Below are positions 57,334-64,000 of a stretch of 64,000 bases of DNA, one piece after another (position 1 is the stretch's first letter; each line of letters begins with the position of its first letter). The notes below the pieces were generated by a model. The model saw nothing but the letters and a program-made list of their open reading frames with translations, had not been told where the DNA came from and searched no databases. The DNA lies in contig NZ_BDDE01000010.1 of NCBI RefSeq assembly GCF_008327685.1, positions 868,001 to 932,000 on the forward strand, given 5' to 3'. The translations under genes were made by a program, and so were the position numbers. This stretch comes from Actinomadura sp. K4S16. GTDB taxonomy: Bacteria > Actinomycetota > Actinomycetes > Streptosporangiales > Streptosporangiaceae.

Positions 57334-58608
57334 TCAGTACCCGCGTCCGCCCAGCATGCGGTGGCGGGCCATCGCCGACAGGTCGGTCAGCGAGGCGATC
57401 TGGTCGATCACGGCGCGCAGCCGGGCCGCGTCGTCGCCGGCGTCCACGAACGCGTCGCGGAAGCCCGGGTCGAGCGTGTCCGGGGCGCCCGCGAGCATCA
57501 TCTCCGCCAGCTCGGTGATCAGCGTCCGCTGGCGGGCCCTGACCTCCTCGTGGCTGATCCACACGTAGTGCGCCGTGATGCCCTTGAGCAGGGCGTTCTC
57601 CAACCGCTGCGCGCGCGGGACGATCAGCTCGGCGGCGTAGCGGGTGAGCGGGCGGTCGCCGTAGGCCGCGCGCGTGGCGGCCTCGGCGGCCAGGCAGAAC
57701 CGCCCGATCAGCGTGCTGGTCAGGTTCTTGAGGGCGGCGAGGCTGCGGGGCGTGCCGTCGTAGCGGTCGGGCCAGTACGGCTCGGCGAGCAGCGCGGCGA
57801 AGCGCTCCTCCAGCTCGGCCTGGCCGGCGTCGGGGCAGTACAGCTTGGCGGCCGTGGCGGCGACGAGCCGGCGCTCGCCGGGGTCGGCGAGCCGGACGAA
57901 GTCGACGTGCCCGGCGACCAGCGCGTCCTCCAGGTCGTGGACGGAGTAGGCGACGTCGTCGCTCCAGTCCATGACCTGGGCCTCGAAGCAGGTGCGGCCC
58001 GGCTCGGCGCCGTCGCGCACCCAGCGCGCCACGTCCGCGTCGTCGTCGTAGACGCCGAACTTGCCGTTCACCGCCTCGGCCTGCGACCACGGGTACTTCA
58101 TCGCGGCGTCCAGCGCGGCGCGGGTCAGGTTGAGGCCGACGCTGCGGCCGTGCAGGGGCGGGCCGTCCGCCGCGAACGACTTGGGCTCCAGCCTGGTCAG
58201 CACGCGCAGGCTCTGCGCGTTGCCCTCGAACCCGCCGCAGTCGCGCGCGACGATGTCGAGCGCGTACTCGCCGTTGTGGCCGAACGGCGGGTGCCCGATG
58301 TCGTGGGACAGGCAGGCCGTCTCCACCAGGTCGGGGTCGCAGCCGAGGGACTTGCCCAGCTCGCGGCCGACCTGCGCGCACTCCAGGGAGTGGGTGAGGC
58401 GGGTGCGCAGGCTCTGCACCGTGTCGGCCGCGGCGTCGGCGCCGGGCGAGGCCACCTGCGTCTTGGCGGCCAGCCGGCGCAGCGCGGCGCTGTGCAGGAC
58501 GCGGGCCCGGTCGCGTTCGAACGCCGTGCGGTCGCGGCGCTTGGGGGGCTCGGGCGCCCAGCGCTCCCTGGCGCGGGCGTCGTAGCCCGGGGTCGTGTTG
58601 ATCGTCAT
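57334..58608 (-). CDS. dgt: Deoxyguanosinetriphosphate triphosphohydrolase-like protein (dGTPase)
   Basis: 424 aa HD-domain enzyme that cleaves dNTPs to nucleoside and triphosphate, helping control dNTP pools. N-terminal [28 protein letters not shown] (about 23-50), HD motif [23 protein letters not shown] (about 119-141), later [26 protein letters not shown] (about 215-240). In many actinobacteria this gene lies close to dnaG; here about 14 kb separates them. Confidence 0.94.
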   Translation of the reverse strand: MTINTTPGYDARARERWAPEPPKRRDRTAFERDRARVLHSAALRRLAAKTQVASPGADAAADTVQSLRTRLTHSLECAQVGRELGKSLGCDPDLVETACLSHDIGHPPFGHNGEYALDIVARDCGGFEGNAQSLRVLTRLEPKSFAADGPPLHGRSVGLNLTRAALDAAMKYPWSQAEAVNGKFGVYDDDADVARWVRDGAEPGRTCFEAQVMDWSDDVAYSVHDLEDALVAGHVDFVRLADPGERRLVAATAAKLYCPDAGQAELEERFAALLAEPYWPDRYDGTPRSLAALKNLTSTLIGRFCLAAEAATRAAYGDRPLTRYAAELIVPRAQRLENALLKGITAHYVWISHEEVRARQRTLITELAEMMLAGAPDTLDPGFRDAFVDAGDDAARLRAVIDQIASLTDLSAMARHRMLGGRGY

Positions 58609-58641
58609 GTCCCTATCCAGGGTAAAGGGCGGCCGGGGGCC

Positions 58642-59490
58642 TCAGCGGCCCGGCGGCGAGGAGGAAGGGGCCGACGACGCGGAGGGGCCCGCCGAGGAGG
58701 GCGGGGCCTGCGACGAGGAGGGCGTCCCGGACGGGTCGATGTGGATCCGCTTGATGGTCTCGTCCGGCACCTGGACGCTCTTGCCCAGCAGCACGTAGGA
58801 CAGGTACCCGCCGGTCTCGCGGACGATGTAGTGGAACTGGGTGTCGCGGGTCTGCACGCTCGGGCCGCTGCGGGTCGGCGACGCGGCGGCCTTGATCCCG
58901 CTGTCCTCGGCCATCTTCTTGGAGCGCAGCCCGTGCCACGGGTCGGTGACGATCACGCCCGAGGACCAGTGGTGCCGGTCGAACTCCTTGCCGACGGCCT
59001 TCATGCTCTCCAGCGTGTCGCGCCCGACCGGCACCGCGAAGACCTTGGAGGCGGGCACCCCGCCCTTGCCGATCAGCCAGCTGCGGCCGGCGCCGGCCTC
59101 GGTGTAGTTGTCGCCGGGCGCCTTGCCGCCGACCGTCACGATGGCCGGCGCGACGCCGGCGCGGTACAGCTCCAGGGCGTGCTGGAGCCGCCATTTCAGC
59201 GTCGGGGACGGCACCCCGTTGTACTGCGCGGCGCCCAGCACGATGATCGCGTCGGAGCGGGGCCGCTCGTCCTGGCGGGCCTGGTACCAGATCCGCGCCC
59301 CGACCGTGAGGGGCGTCAGCACCGCGACCGCCAGCAGCCCGATGAGAACGCCGGCGGGCACCCTGAACCAGGGCGACCGGCGCCACCTGCCGCGCCCACG
59401 GCTCCGCCGCGGCCCGCCCGCCCGCTCGTCGGGCCCGTCCGCCTCGTCGTCTTCCGGCCTGAACTCCGGCAACTCCGCTTCCACCGTCAT
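58642..59490 (-). CDS. YdcF-family (SanA/DUF218) membrane-anchored protein
   Basis: About 282 aa from ATG 59490 (GTG at 59502 and an upstream ATG are alternatives; none has a strong Shine-Dalgarno). An acidic N-terminus precedes a membrane helix (VPAGVLIGLLAVAVLTPLTVGARIWYQ). The DUF218 domain has DAIIVLGAAQYNGVPSPTLKWRLQHALELYRAGVAPAIVTVGGKAPGD and VIVTDPWHGLRSKKMAEDSGIKAAASPTR. The tail is low-complexity Ser/Pro/Ala. The family acts at the envelope and has been linked to peptidoglycan precursors and antibiotic tolerance; the reaction is unclear. Confidence 0.88.
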   Translation of the reverse strand: MTVEAELPEFRPEDDEADGPDERAGGPRRSRGRGRWRRSPWFRVPAGVLIGLLAVAVLTPLTVGARIWYQARQDERPRSDAIIVLGAAQYNGVPSPTLKWRLQHALELYRAGVAPAIVTVGGKAPGDNYTEAGAGRSWLIGKGGVPASKVFAVPVGRDTLESMKAVGKEFDRHHWSSGVIVTDPWHGLRSKKMAEDSGIKAAASPTRSGPSVQTRDTQFHYIVRETGGYLSYVLLGKSVQVPDETIKRIHIDPSGTPSSSQAPPSSAGPSASSAPSSSPPGR

Positions 59491-59571
59491 CGCATCGGAC
59501 ACGTTAGTGAGATGGTGCGGCACGCGCCCGAGGTTCGCCAGGACGGCGTGTCATCCGTCCCACATCGGTCC

Positions 59572-59608
59572 CGGCGGCCGTGCCGGAGGCGCGGTGGCCG
59601 GCCGCCGG
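59572..59608. terminator. Hairpin downstream of ppdK
   Basis: Arms CGGCGGCC (59572-59579) and GGCCGCCG (59600-59607) pair perfectly across a 20-nt loop, directly beyond the ppdK stop on the minus strand. A modest terminator candidate without a T-run. Confidence 0.55.
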
Positions 59609-59615
59609 GGGGACG

Positions 59616-62315
59616 TCAGCGGCTGTCGCTGCCGCCGGAGGCGTCCGCGGCCTCGATGGCCGCGCGGCCCGCCTCCAGCCGGGCGACGGGGATGCGGAAC
59701 GGCGAGCAGGACACGTAGTCGAGGCCCACCTCGTGGCAGAAGTGCACCGAGTCGGGGTCGCCGCCGTGCTCGCCGCAGATGCCGAGCTTGAGGCCGGGAC
59801 GCGCCTTGCGGCCCTCCTCGGCGGCGATGCGCACGAGCCTGCCGACGCCCTCGCGGTCGAGGGTCTCGAACGGCGACACCCCGAAGATCCCGAGGTCCAG
59901 GTAGCGGGAGAAGAACGCCGCCTCGACGTCGTCCCGGGAGAAGCCCCAGGTCGTCTGGGTGAGGTCGTTGGTGCCGAAGGAGAAGAACTCGGCGGCCTCG
60001 GCGATCTGCCCGGCGGTCAGCGCGGCCCGGGGCAGCTCGATCATCGTGCCGATCAGCGCCGGGACGTCCACCCCGCTCGACTCCTTGACCGCCGCCAGGA
60101 TGCCGCGCGCCTCGTCGCGGACGGCCTCCAGCTCCTGGACGGCGCCGACCAGCGGGATCATGATCTCCGGGCGCGGGTCGCCGCCCGCCCGCCTGCGGTC
60201 CGCCGCGGCCTCGGCGATCGCGCGCACCTGCATGGCGAACAGGCCGGGAATCACCAAACCGAGCCGCACTCCGCGCAGGCCCAGCATAGGGTTCTGCTCG
60301 TGCAGTCGGTTGACTGCCTCGAGCAGTCTCCGGTCCTTGGCGTCCGCTTCGTCGCCCGCGAGCGCGACCCTGACCGACAGCTCGGTGATGTCGGGGAGGA
60401 ACTCGTGCAGCGGCGGGTCGATGAGCCGGATCGTGACGGGCAGTCCGTCCATGGCCTCGAAGATGCCCTCGAAGTCGCTCTTCTGCAGCGGCTCCAGGGC
60501 GTCCAGCGCGGCCTGCCGCTCGTCGACGTCCTCGGCGAGGATGAGCTTCTCGACGAGCTGCCGCCGGTCGCCGAGGAACATGTGCTCGGTGCGGCACAGC
60601 CCGATGCCGGCCGCGCCGAACCGGCGGGCGCGCGCCGAGTCCTCCGGGTTGTCGGAGTTCGCGCGGACCTTCAGCGCGGCCCGCGCGTCGGCGTGCTCCA
60701 TGACGCGGTGCACGGCCTTGACGAGGTCGTCGCCGTCCTCGGCCGTCAGCTGCCCCTCGAAGTAGCGGACGACGGGCGAGTCCTCGACGGGCACCTCGCC
60801 GAGGTAGACGTCGCCGGACGACCCGTCGATCGAGATGACGTCGCCCTCCCTGACCGTGACGCCGCCGGGCGCGGTGAAGTGCCCGTCCTTGACGTCGACG
60901 TCGAGCTCCTCGGCGCCGCAGACGCAGGTCTTGCCCATGCCGCGGGCGACGACGGCGGCGTGCGAGGTCTTGCCGCCGCGGGAGGTCAGGACGCCCCTGG
61001 CGGCGACCATGCCGGCGAGGTCGTCGGGGTTGGTCTCGCGGCGGACGAGGATCACGTCCTCGCCCCGGTCGGCCAGCTCCACGGCGCGCTCGGAGGTGAA
61101 CACCGCCTTGCCGACGGCCGCGCCCGGGGAGGCGTTCATGCCCTTGGTGAGCTTCTTGACCCCGTCCACCTTGGCCGTGAAGCGGGGGAACATGAGCTGG
61201 GCGAGCTGGTCGCCGGTCACGCGGCGGGCGGCCTCGTCCAGGTCGATGAGCCCCTGGTCGAGCAGCTGGCAGGCGATCCGGAACGCCGCGCCGGCGGTCC
61301 GCTTGCCGACCCGGGTCTGCAGCATCCACAGCTTCCCGCGCTCGATCGTGAACTCGATGTCGCACATGTCGCGGTAGTGGTTCTCGAGCGTCTCCATGAT
61401 CTCGAGAAGCCGGTCATAGGACGCCTTGTCGATGCGCTCCAGCTCTTTCAGCGGGACGGTGTTGCGGATGCCCGCGACGACGTCCTCGCCCTGGGCGTTC
61501 TGCAGGTAGTCGCCGTAGATGCCCTGCTGGCCGGACGCGGGGTCGCGGGTGAAGGCGACGCCCGTCCCCGAGTCCAGGCCCATGTTGCCGAAGACCATCG
61601 AGCAGATGTTGACGGCGGTGCCGAGGTCGACGGGGATGCGCTCCTGCCGCCGGTAGAGGATGGCGCGGGGCGCGTTCCAGGAGTCGAACACCGCCTTGAC
61701 GGCCAGGTCCATCTGCTCGCGCGGGTCGGTCGGGAAGTCGCGGCCCGCCTTCTCCCGTACGATGACCTTGAACCGGTCGACGAGCTCCTTGAAGTCCTCG
61801 GCGGTCAGGTCCCCGTCGTCGTCGCTGCCCCGGGCCCGCTTGACGTCCTCGACGGCGTCCTCGAACAGGTCGCCGTCGATGTCCAGGACGGTCTTGCCGA
61901 ACATCTGGATCAGCCGGCGGTAGGAGTCCCAGGCGAACCGCTCGTCGCCCGCCTGCGTGGCGAGGCCGTGCACGGACTCGTCGTTCAACCCGACGTTGAG
62001 GACGGTCTCCATCATGCCCGGCATGCTGAACTTGGCGCCGGACCGCACGCTGACCAGGAGCGGGTCGTCGCTCTGGCCGAGCTTCTTGCCCATCGCCGAC
62101 TCCAGGTCGGCCAGGTGCCGGTTCACCTCGTCCGCCAGTCCCTCGGGCAGGCTCCCGTGCTCGAGGTAGTGCCGGCAGGCCTCGGTCGTGATCGTGAACC
62201 CCGGCGGCACGGGCAGCCCGAGATTGGTCATCTCGGCCAGGTTGGCGCCCTTGCCCCCCAGGAGGTCCTTGAGGTCCTTGTTTCCCTCAGTGAAGTCGTA
62301 CACGAACTTCGGCAC
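59616..62315 (-). CDS. ppdK: Pyruvate, phosphate dikinase
   Basis: 899 aa, full length for the family. N-terminal ATP-grasp region starts MPKFVYDFTEGNKDLKDLLGGKGANLAEMTNLGLPVPPGFTITTEAC. The phosphohistidine domain has GVLTSRGGKTSHAAVVARGMGKTCVCG (about 445-470), with His near 454. The PEP/pyruvate TIM barrel contains GIGLCRTEHMFL (about 572-583), FGTNDLTQTTWGFSRDD (about 785-800) and the Cys-bearing GICGEHGGDP. It interconverts pyruvate + ATP + Pi with PEP + AMP + PPi in the cytoplasm. The ATG has GGAG upstream; it is transcribed alone, divergent from the GH15 gene. Confidence 0.96.
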   Translation of the reverse strand: MPKFVYDFTEGNKDLKDLLGGKGANLAEMTNLGLPVPPGFTITTEACRHYLEHGSLPEGLADEVNRHLADLESAMGKKLGQSDDPLLVSVRSGAKFSMPGMMETVLNVGLNDESVHGLATQAGDERFAWDSYRRLIQMFGKTVLDIDGDLFEDAVEDVKRARGSDDDGDLTAEDFKELVDRFKVIVREKAGRDFPTDPREQMDLAVKAVFDSWNAPRAILYRRQERIPVDLGTAVNICSMVFGNMGLDSGTGVAFTRDPASGQQGIYGDYLQNAQGEDVVAGIRNTVPLKELERIDKASYDRLLEIMETLENHYRDMCDIEFTIERGKLWMLQTRVGKRTAGAAFRIACQLLDQGLIDLDEAARRVTGDQLAQLMFPRFTAKVDGVKKLTKGMNASPGAAVGKAVFTSERAVELADRGEDVILVRRETNPDDLAGMVAARGVLTSRGGKTSHAAVVARGMGKTCVCGAEELDVDVKDGHFTAPGGVTVREGDVISIDGSSGDVYLGEVPVEDSPVVRYFEGQLTAEDGDDLVKAVHRVMEHADARAALKVRANSDNPEDSARARRFGAAGIGLCRTEHMFLGDRRQLVEKLILAEDVDERQAALDALEPLQKSDFEGIFEAMDGLPVTIRLIDPPLHEFLPDITELSVRVALAGDEADAKDRRLLEAVNRLHEQNPMLGLRGVRLGLVIPGLFAMQVRAIAEAAADRRRAGGDPRPEIMIPLVGAVQELEAVRDEARGILAAVKESSGVDVPALIGTMIELPRAALTAGQIAEAAEFFSFGTNDLTQTTWGFSRDDVEAAFFSRYLDLGIFGVSPFETLDREGVGRLVRIAAEEGRKARPGLKLGICGEHGGDPDSVHFCHEVGLDYVSCSPFRIPVARLEAGRAAIEAADASGGSDSR

Positions 62316-62641
62316 GGGGAGCTCCTTCTCGCTCCGGTTCCACCCAGTGGCAGTTCCGGGCCCGCGCCCGCGGGGCGGCGCGGCGTCGCACCACCCCGGG
62401 CGGCGGGTCCGCTGCCCTGTTTGCCGGGACTGTACCCGCGAACTCGGGACTTGCTCGGCGCCCGGTGCGCCGAGGAGCGTTGTCGCAGGTCAGACCGCGG
62501 ATAATGGTCTATTCCAATAGGGAGACCAAGGACACACCGCCACAAACCGCCGCCCCGGGCACCCCCCGCCCCGGGAGCGGCGCGCACCCATGACGTACCC
62601 ACTGCGCGGGAGAGGGAATGATGAATCAAGGAGGTGACGTT
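62316..62641. other. Divergent promoter region between ppdK and the GH15 gene
   Basis: No gene supported. The segment 62500-62530 (GATAATGGTCTATTCCAATAGGG) is the most AT-rich part and may contain a promoter. Two consecutive in-frame ATGs at 62618 and 62621 could extend the GH15 protein by 7-8 residues. Confidence 0.5.
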
Positions 62642-64000
62642 GTGAGGCCGAAGGTCGCCGGCGGCCGAGCGGGAGACCCGTTCGCCCCCATCGCCGATTT
62701 CGGGTTCCTGTCCGACTGCGAGACGACCGCCCTGGTCGCCCCCAGCGGAAACATCGAGTGGATGTGCCTGCCCAGGATGGACTCGCCGAGCGTGTTCGGC
62801 TCCATCCTGGACCGCGACGCCGGATACTTCCGGGTCGGCCCGGCGGGCGTGGAGGTGCCCGCCGCGCAGCGCTACATCCCCGGGACCATGGTGATGGAGA
62901 CCACCTGGTGGGTGCACGGCGGCTGGCTCGTCGTGACGGACGCGCTCCTCATGGGGCCCTGGCACCACGAGACGGAACGGTCCCACACGCACCGCAGGGC
63001 GCCGACCGACTACGACGCCGACCACGTCCTGCTGCGGATGGTGCGCTGCGTGAACGGGCAGGTCCAGGTCCGGCTCGACTGCATGCCGGTGTTCGACTAC
63101 GGGCAGACGCCGGCGCGCTGGGAGCACACCGGCTCCGGCTACCACGAGGCCGCCGCGCGCGGCAACGGCGTCGGGCTGCGGCTCACCACCGACATGAACG
63201 TCGGTTTCGAGGGGTCGCTCGCCACGTCGCGGACGCTGCTGAAGCAGGGCGAGTCCCGGTTCGTCGCGCTGTCCTGGAGCGAGCACGCGGCGCCCTCGTC
63301 GTGGGAGGAGGCGCAGGACCGGCTCGTCTGGACGGTCCACCACTGGCAGCACTGGCTCGACCGGGGCCGCTTCCCCGACCACCCGTGGCGCAGCCACCTG
63401 CAGCGCAGCGCGCTCACCCTGAAGGGCCTGACGTTCGCGCCGTCCGGCGCGGTGGCCGCGGCGGCGACCACGTCGCTGCCGGAGGCGCCGGGCGGCGACC
63501 GGAACTGGGACTACCGCTACACCTGGATCCGCGACTCCACCATGGCGCTGTGGGCGTTCTACACGCTCGGCTACGACTGGGAGGCCAACGACTTCTTCTA
63601 CTTCATCACCGACGTCGCCGAGGCCGCCGAGGGCAAGCTGCAGATCATGTACGGGCTGGACGGGCGGGAGGAGCTGCCCGAGTCCACGCTCGACCACCTC
63701 ACCGGCTACGACAACGCCCGCCCGGTGCGCATCGGCAACGAGGCGTACATGCAGGCGCAGCACGACGTGTGGGGCGCGATCATCGGCTCCATCTACCTGT
63801 TCGTGCGCAAGCGGGACCGGCTCGACGACCGGCTCTGGAAGATCGTCGTCAAGCAGGTCGAGGACGCCCTGGCCAACTGGCGGACGCCCGACTGCGGCAT
63901 GTGGGAGGTGCGCGGCGAGCCGCAGCACTTCACCTCGTCCAAGGTGTTCTGCTGGGTCGCTGCCGACCGCGGGGCGCGGCTCGCGCGCATCCGCGGCGAC
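62642..64000 (+). CDS. Glycoside hydrolase family 15 protein (glucoamylase/trehalase-like), partial
   Basis: Runs off the right edge after about 453 residues; GH15 proteins of this type are about 600 aa. GTG at 62642 has a perfect AAGGAGGTGA 5-14 nt upstream. The N-terminal domain has FAPIADFGFLSDCETTALVAPSGNIEWMCLPRMDSPSVFGSILD (about 13-55). The catalytic barrel shows DRNWDYRYTWIRDSTMALWAFYTLGYDWEANDFFYFI (about 288-325), where the RDS region fits a GH15 acid, and YDNARPVRIGNEAYMQAQHDVWGAII. Related actinobacterial enzymes hydrolyse trehalose. No signal peptide, so cytoplasmic. Confidence 0.93.
   Translation, partial: MRPKVAGGRAGDPFAPIADFGFLSDCETTALVAPSGNIEWMCLPRMDSPSVFGSILDRDAGYFRVGPAGVEVPAAQRYIPGTMVMETTWWVHGGWLVVTDALLMGPWHHETERSHTHRRAPTDYDADHVLLRMVRCVNGQVQVRLDCMPVFDYGQTPARWEHTGSGYHEAAARGNGVGLRLTTDMNVGFEGSLATSRTLLKQGESRFVALSWSEHAAPSSWEEAQDRLVWTVHHWQHWLDRGRFPDHPWRSHLQRSALTLKGLTFAPSGAVAAAATTSLPEAPGGDRNWDYRYTWIRDSTMALWAFYTLGYDWEANDFFYFITDVAEAAEGKLQIMYGLDGREELPESTLDHLTGYDNARPVRIGNEAYMQAQHDVWGAIIGSIYLFVRKRDRLDDRLWKIVVKQVEDALANWRTPDCGMWEVRGEPQHFTSSKVFCWVAADRGARLARIRGD

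Overview
The window is very GC-rich and its genes are tightly packed. It looks like chromosomal DNA of a filamentous actinobacterium, most likely Thermomonosporaceae/Streptosporangiales (Actinomadura-like). The evidence is a dnaG-rpoD pair of actinobacterial type, a DUF397/XRE-DUF5753 pair, F420-type LLM oxidoreductases, IdeR-type iron boxes, a fused-mrpA Mrp operon, a large Ter cluster, and frequent GTG/TTG starts with strong Shine-Dalgarno sequences. The genus is inferred, not proven.

Layout. 1-4.3 kb: IdeR-boxed divergent siderophore uptake locus (ATPase, two FecCD permeases, binding protein, siderophore-interacting reductase). 4.4-5.5 kb: DUF397 plus XRE regulator. 5.8-8.8 kb: a SF1 helicase-PLD nuclease resembling the single-gene Mokosh type II anti-phage system. 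8.9-14.8 kb: a six-gene Mrp Na+/H+ antiporter operon in which every junction is a 4-nt overlap. 15-18.5 kb: TetR, an LLM oxidoreductase and a HEAT-repeat protein. 18.9-22.5 kb: an island bounded by a 23-bp direct repeat of the tRNA-Asn 3' end; it carries an AT-richer TIR-domain gene, a 5'-truncated tyrosine integrase and a complete IS481-family element inserted exactly at the integrase stop codon. 22.7-24.8 kb: small envelope and hypothetical genes and a GH63-like hydrolase.

24.9-34 kb: a Ter stress-response region with four translationally coupled enzymes (HAD, StiP/Pelota, phosphoribosyltransferase/TRSP, CitE-like aldolase), three TerD proteins, a DUF475/TerC-like membrane protein and a coiled-coil protein. 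34.2-36.8 kb: a compact gas-vesicle-like operon in which one GvpA-family protein carries a zinc ribbon and another carries two PH/GRAM-like modules. This is the best candidate here for an undescribed system. 37.1-39.6 kb: efeB and efeO under a double iron box, without efeU. 39.7-43.5 kb: YbjQ-like protein, rpoD and dnaG. 43.6-47.5 kb: an exported module of flavin amine oxidase, signal-peptide RidA and M20 peptidase. 47.9-54.6 kb: orphan sugar-type ABC ATPase, MocR regulator, a divergent MerR/LLM pair with twin palindromic operators, and an ECF41-like sigma factor followed by a truncated carboxymuconolactone decarboxylase. 54.7-64 kb: MFS exporter, FAD reductase, dGTPase, YdcF, pyruvate phosphate dikinase and the start of a GH15 glucosidase/trehalase.

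Iron acquisition appears twice (siderophore and EfeOB), both with DtxR/IdeR-type boxes. Defence-type genes appear twice (helicase-PLD and TIR). The Ter and Gvp-like clusters lie side by side and may act in a shared stress or envelope response; that last link is inference.
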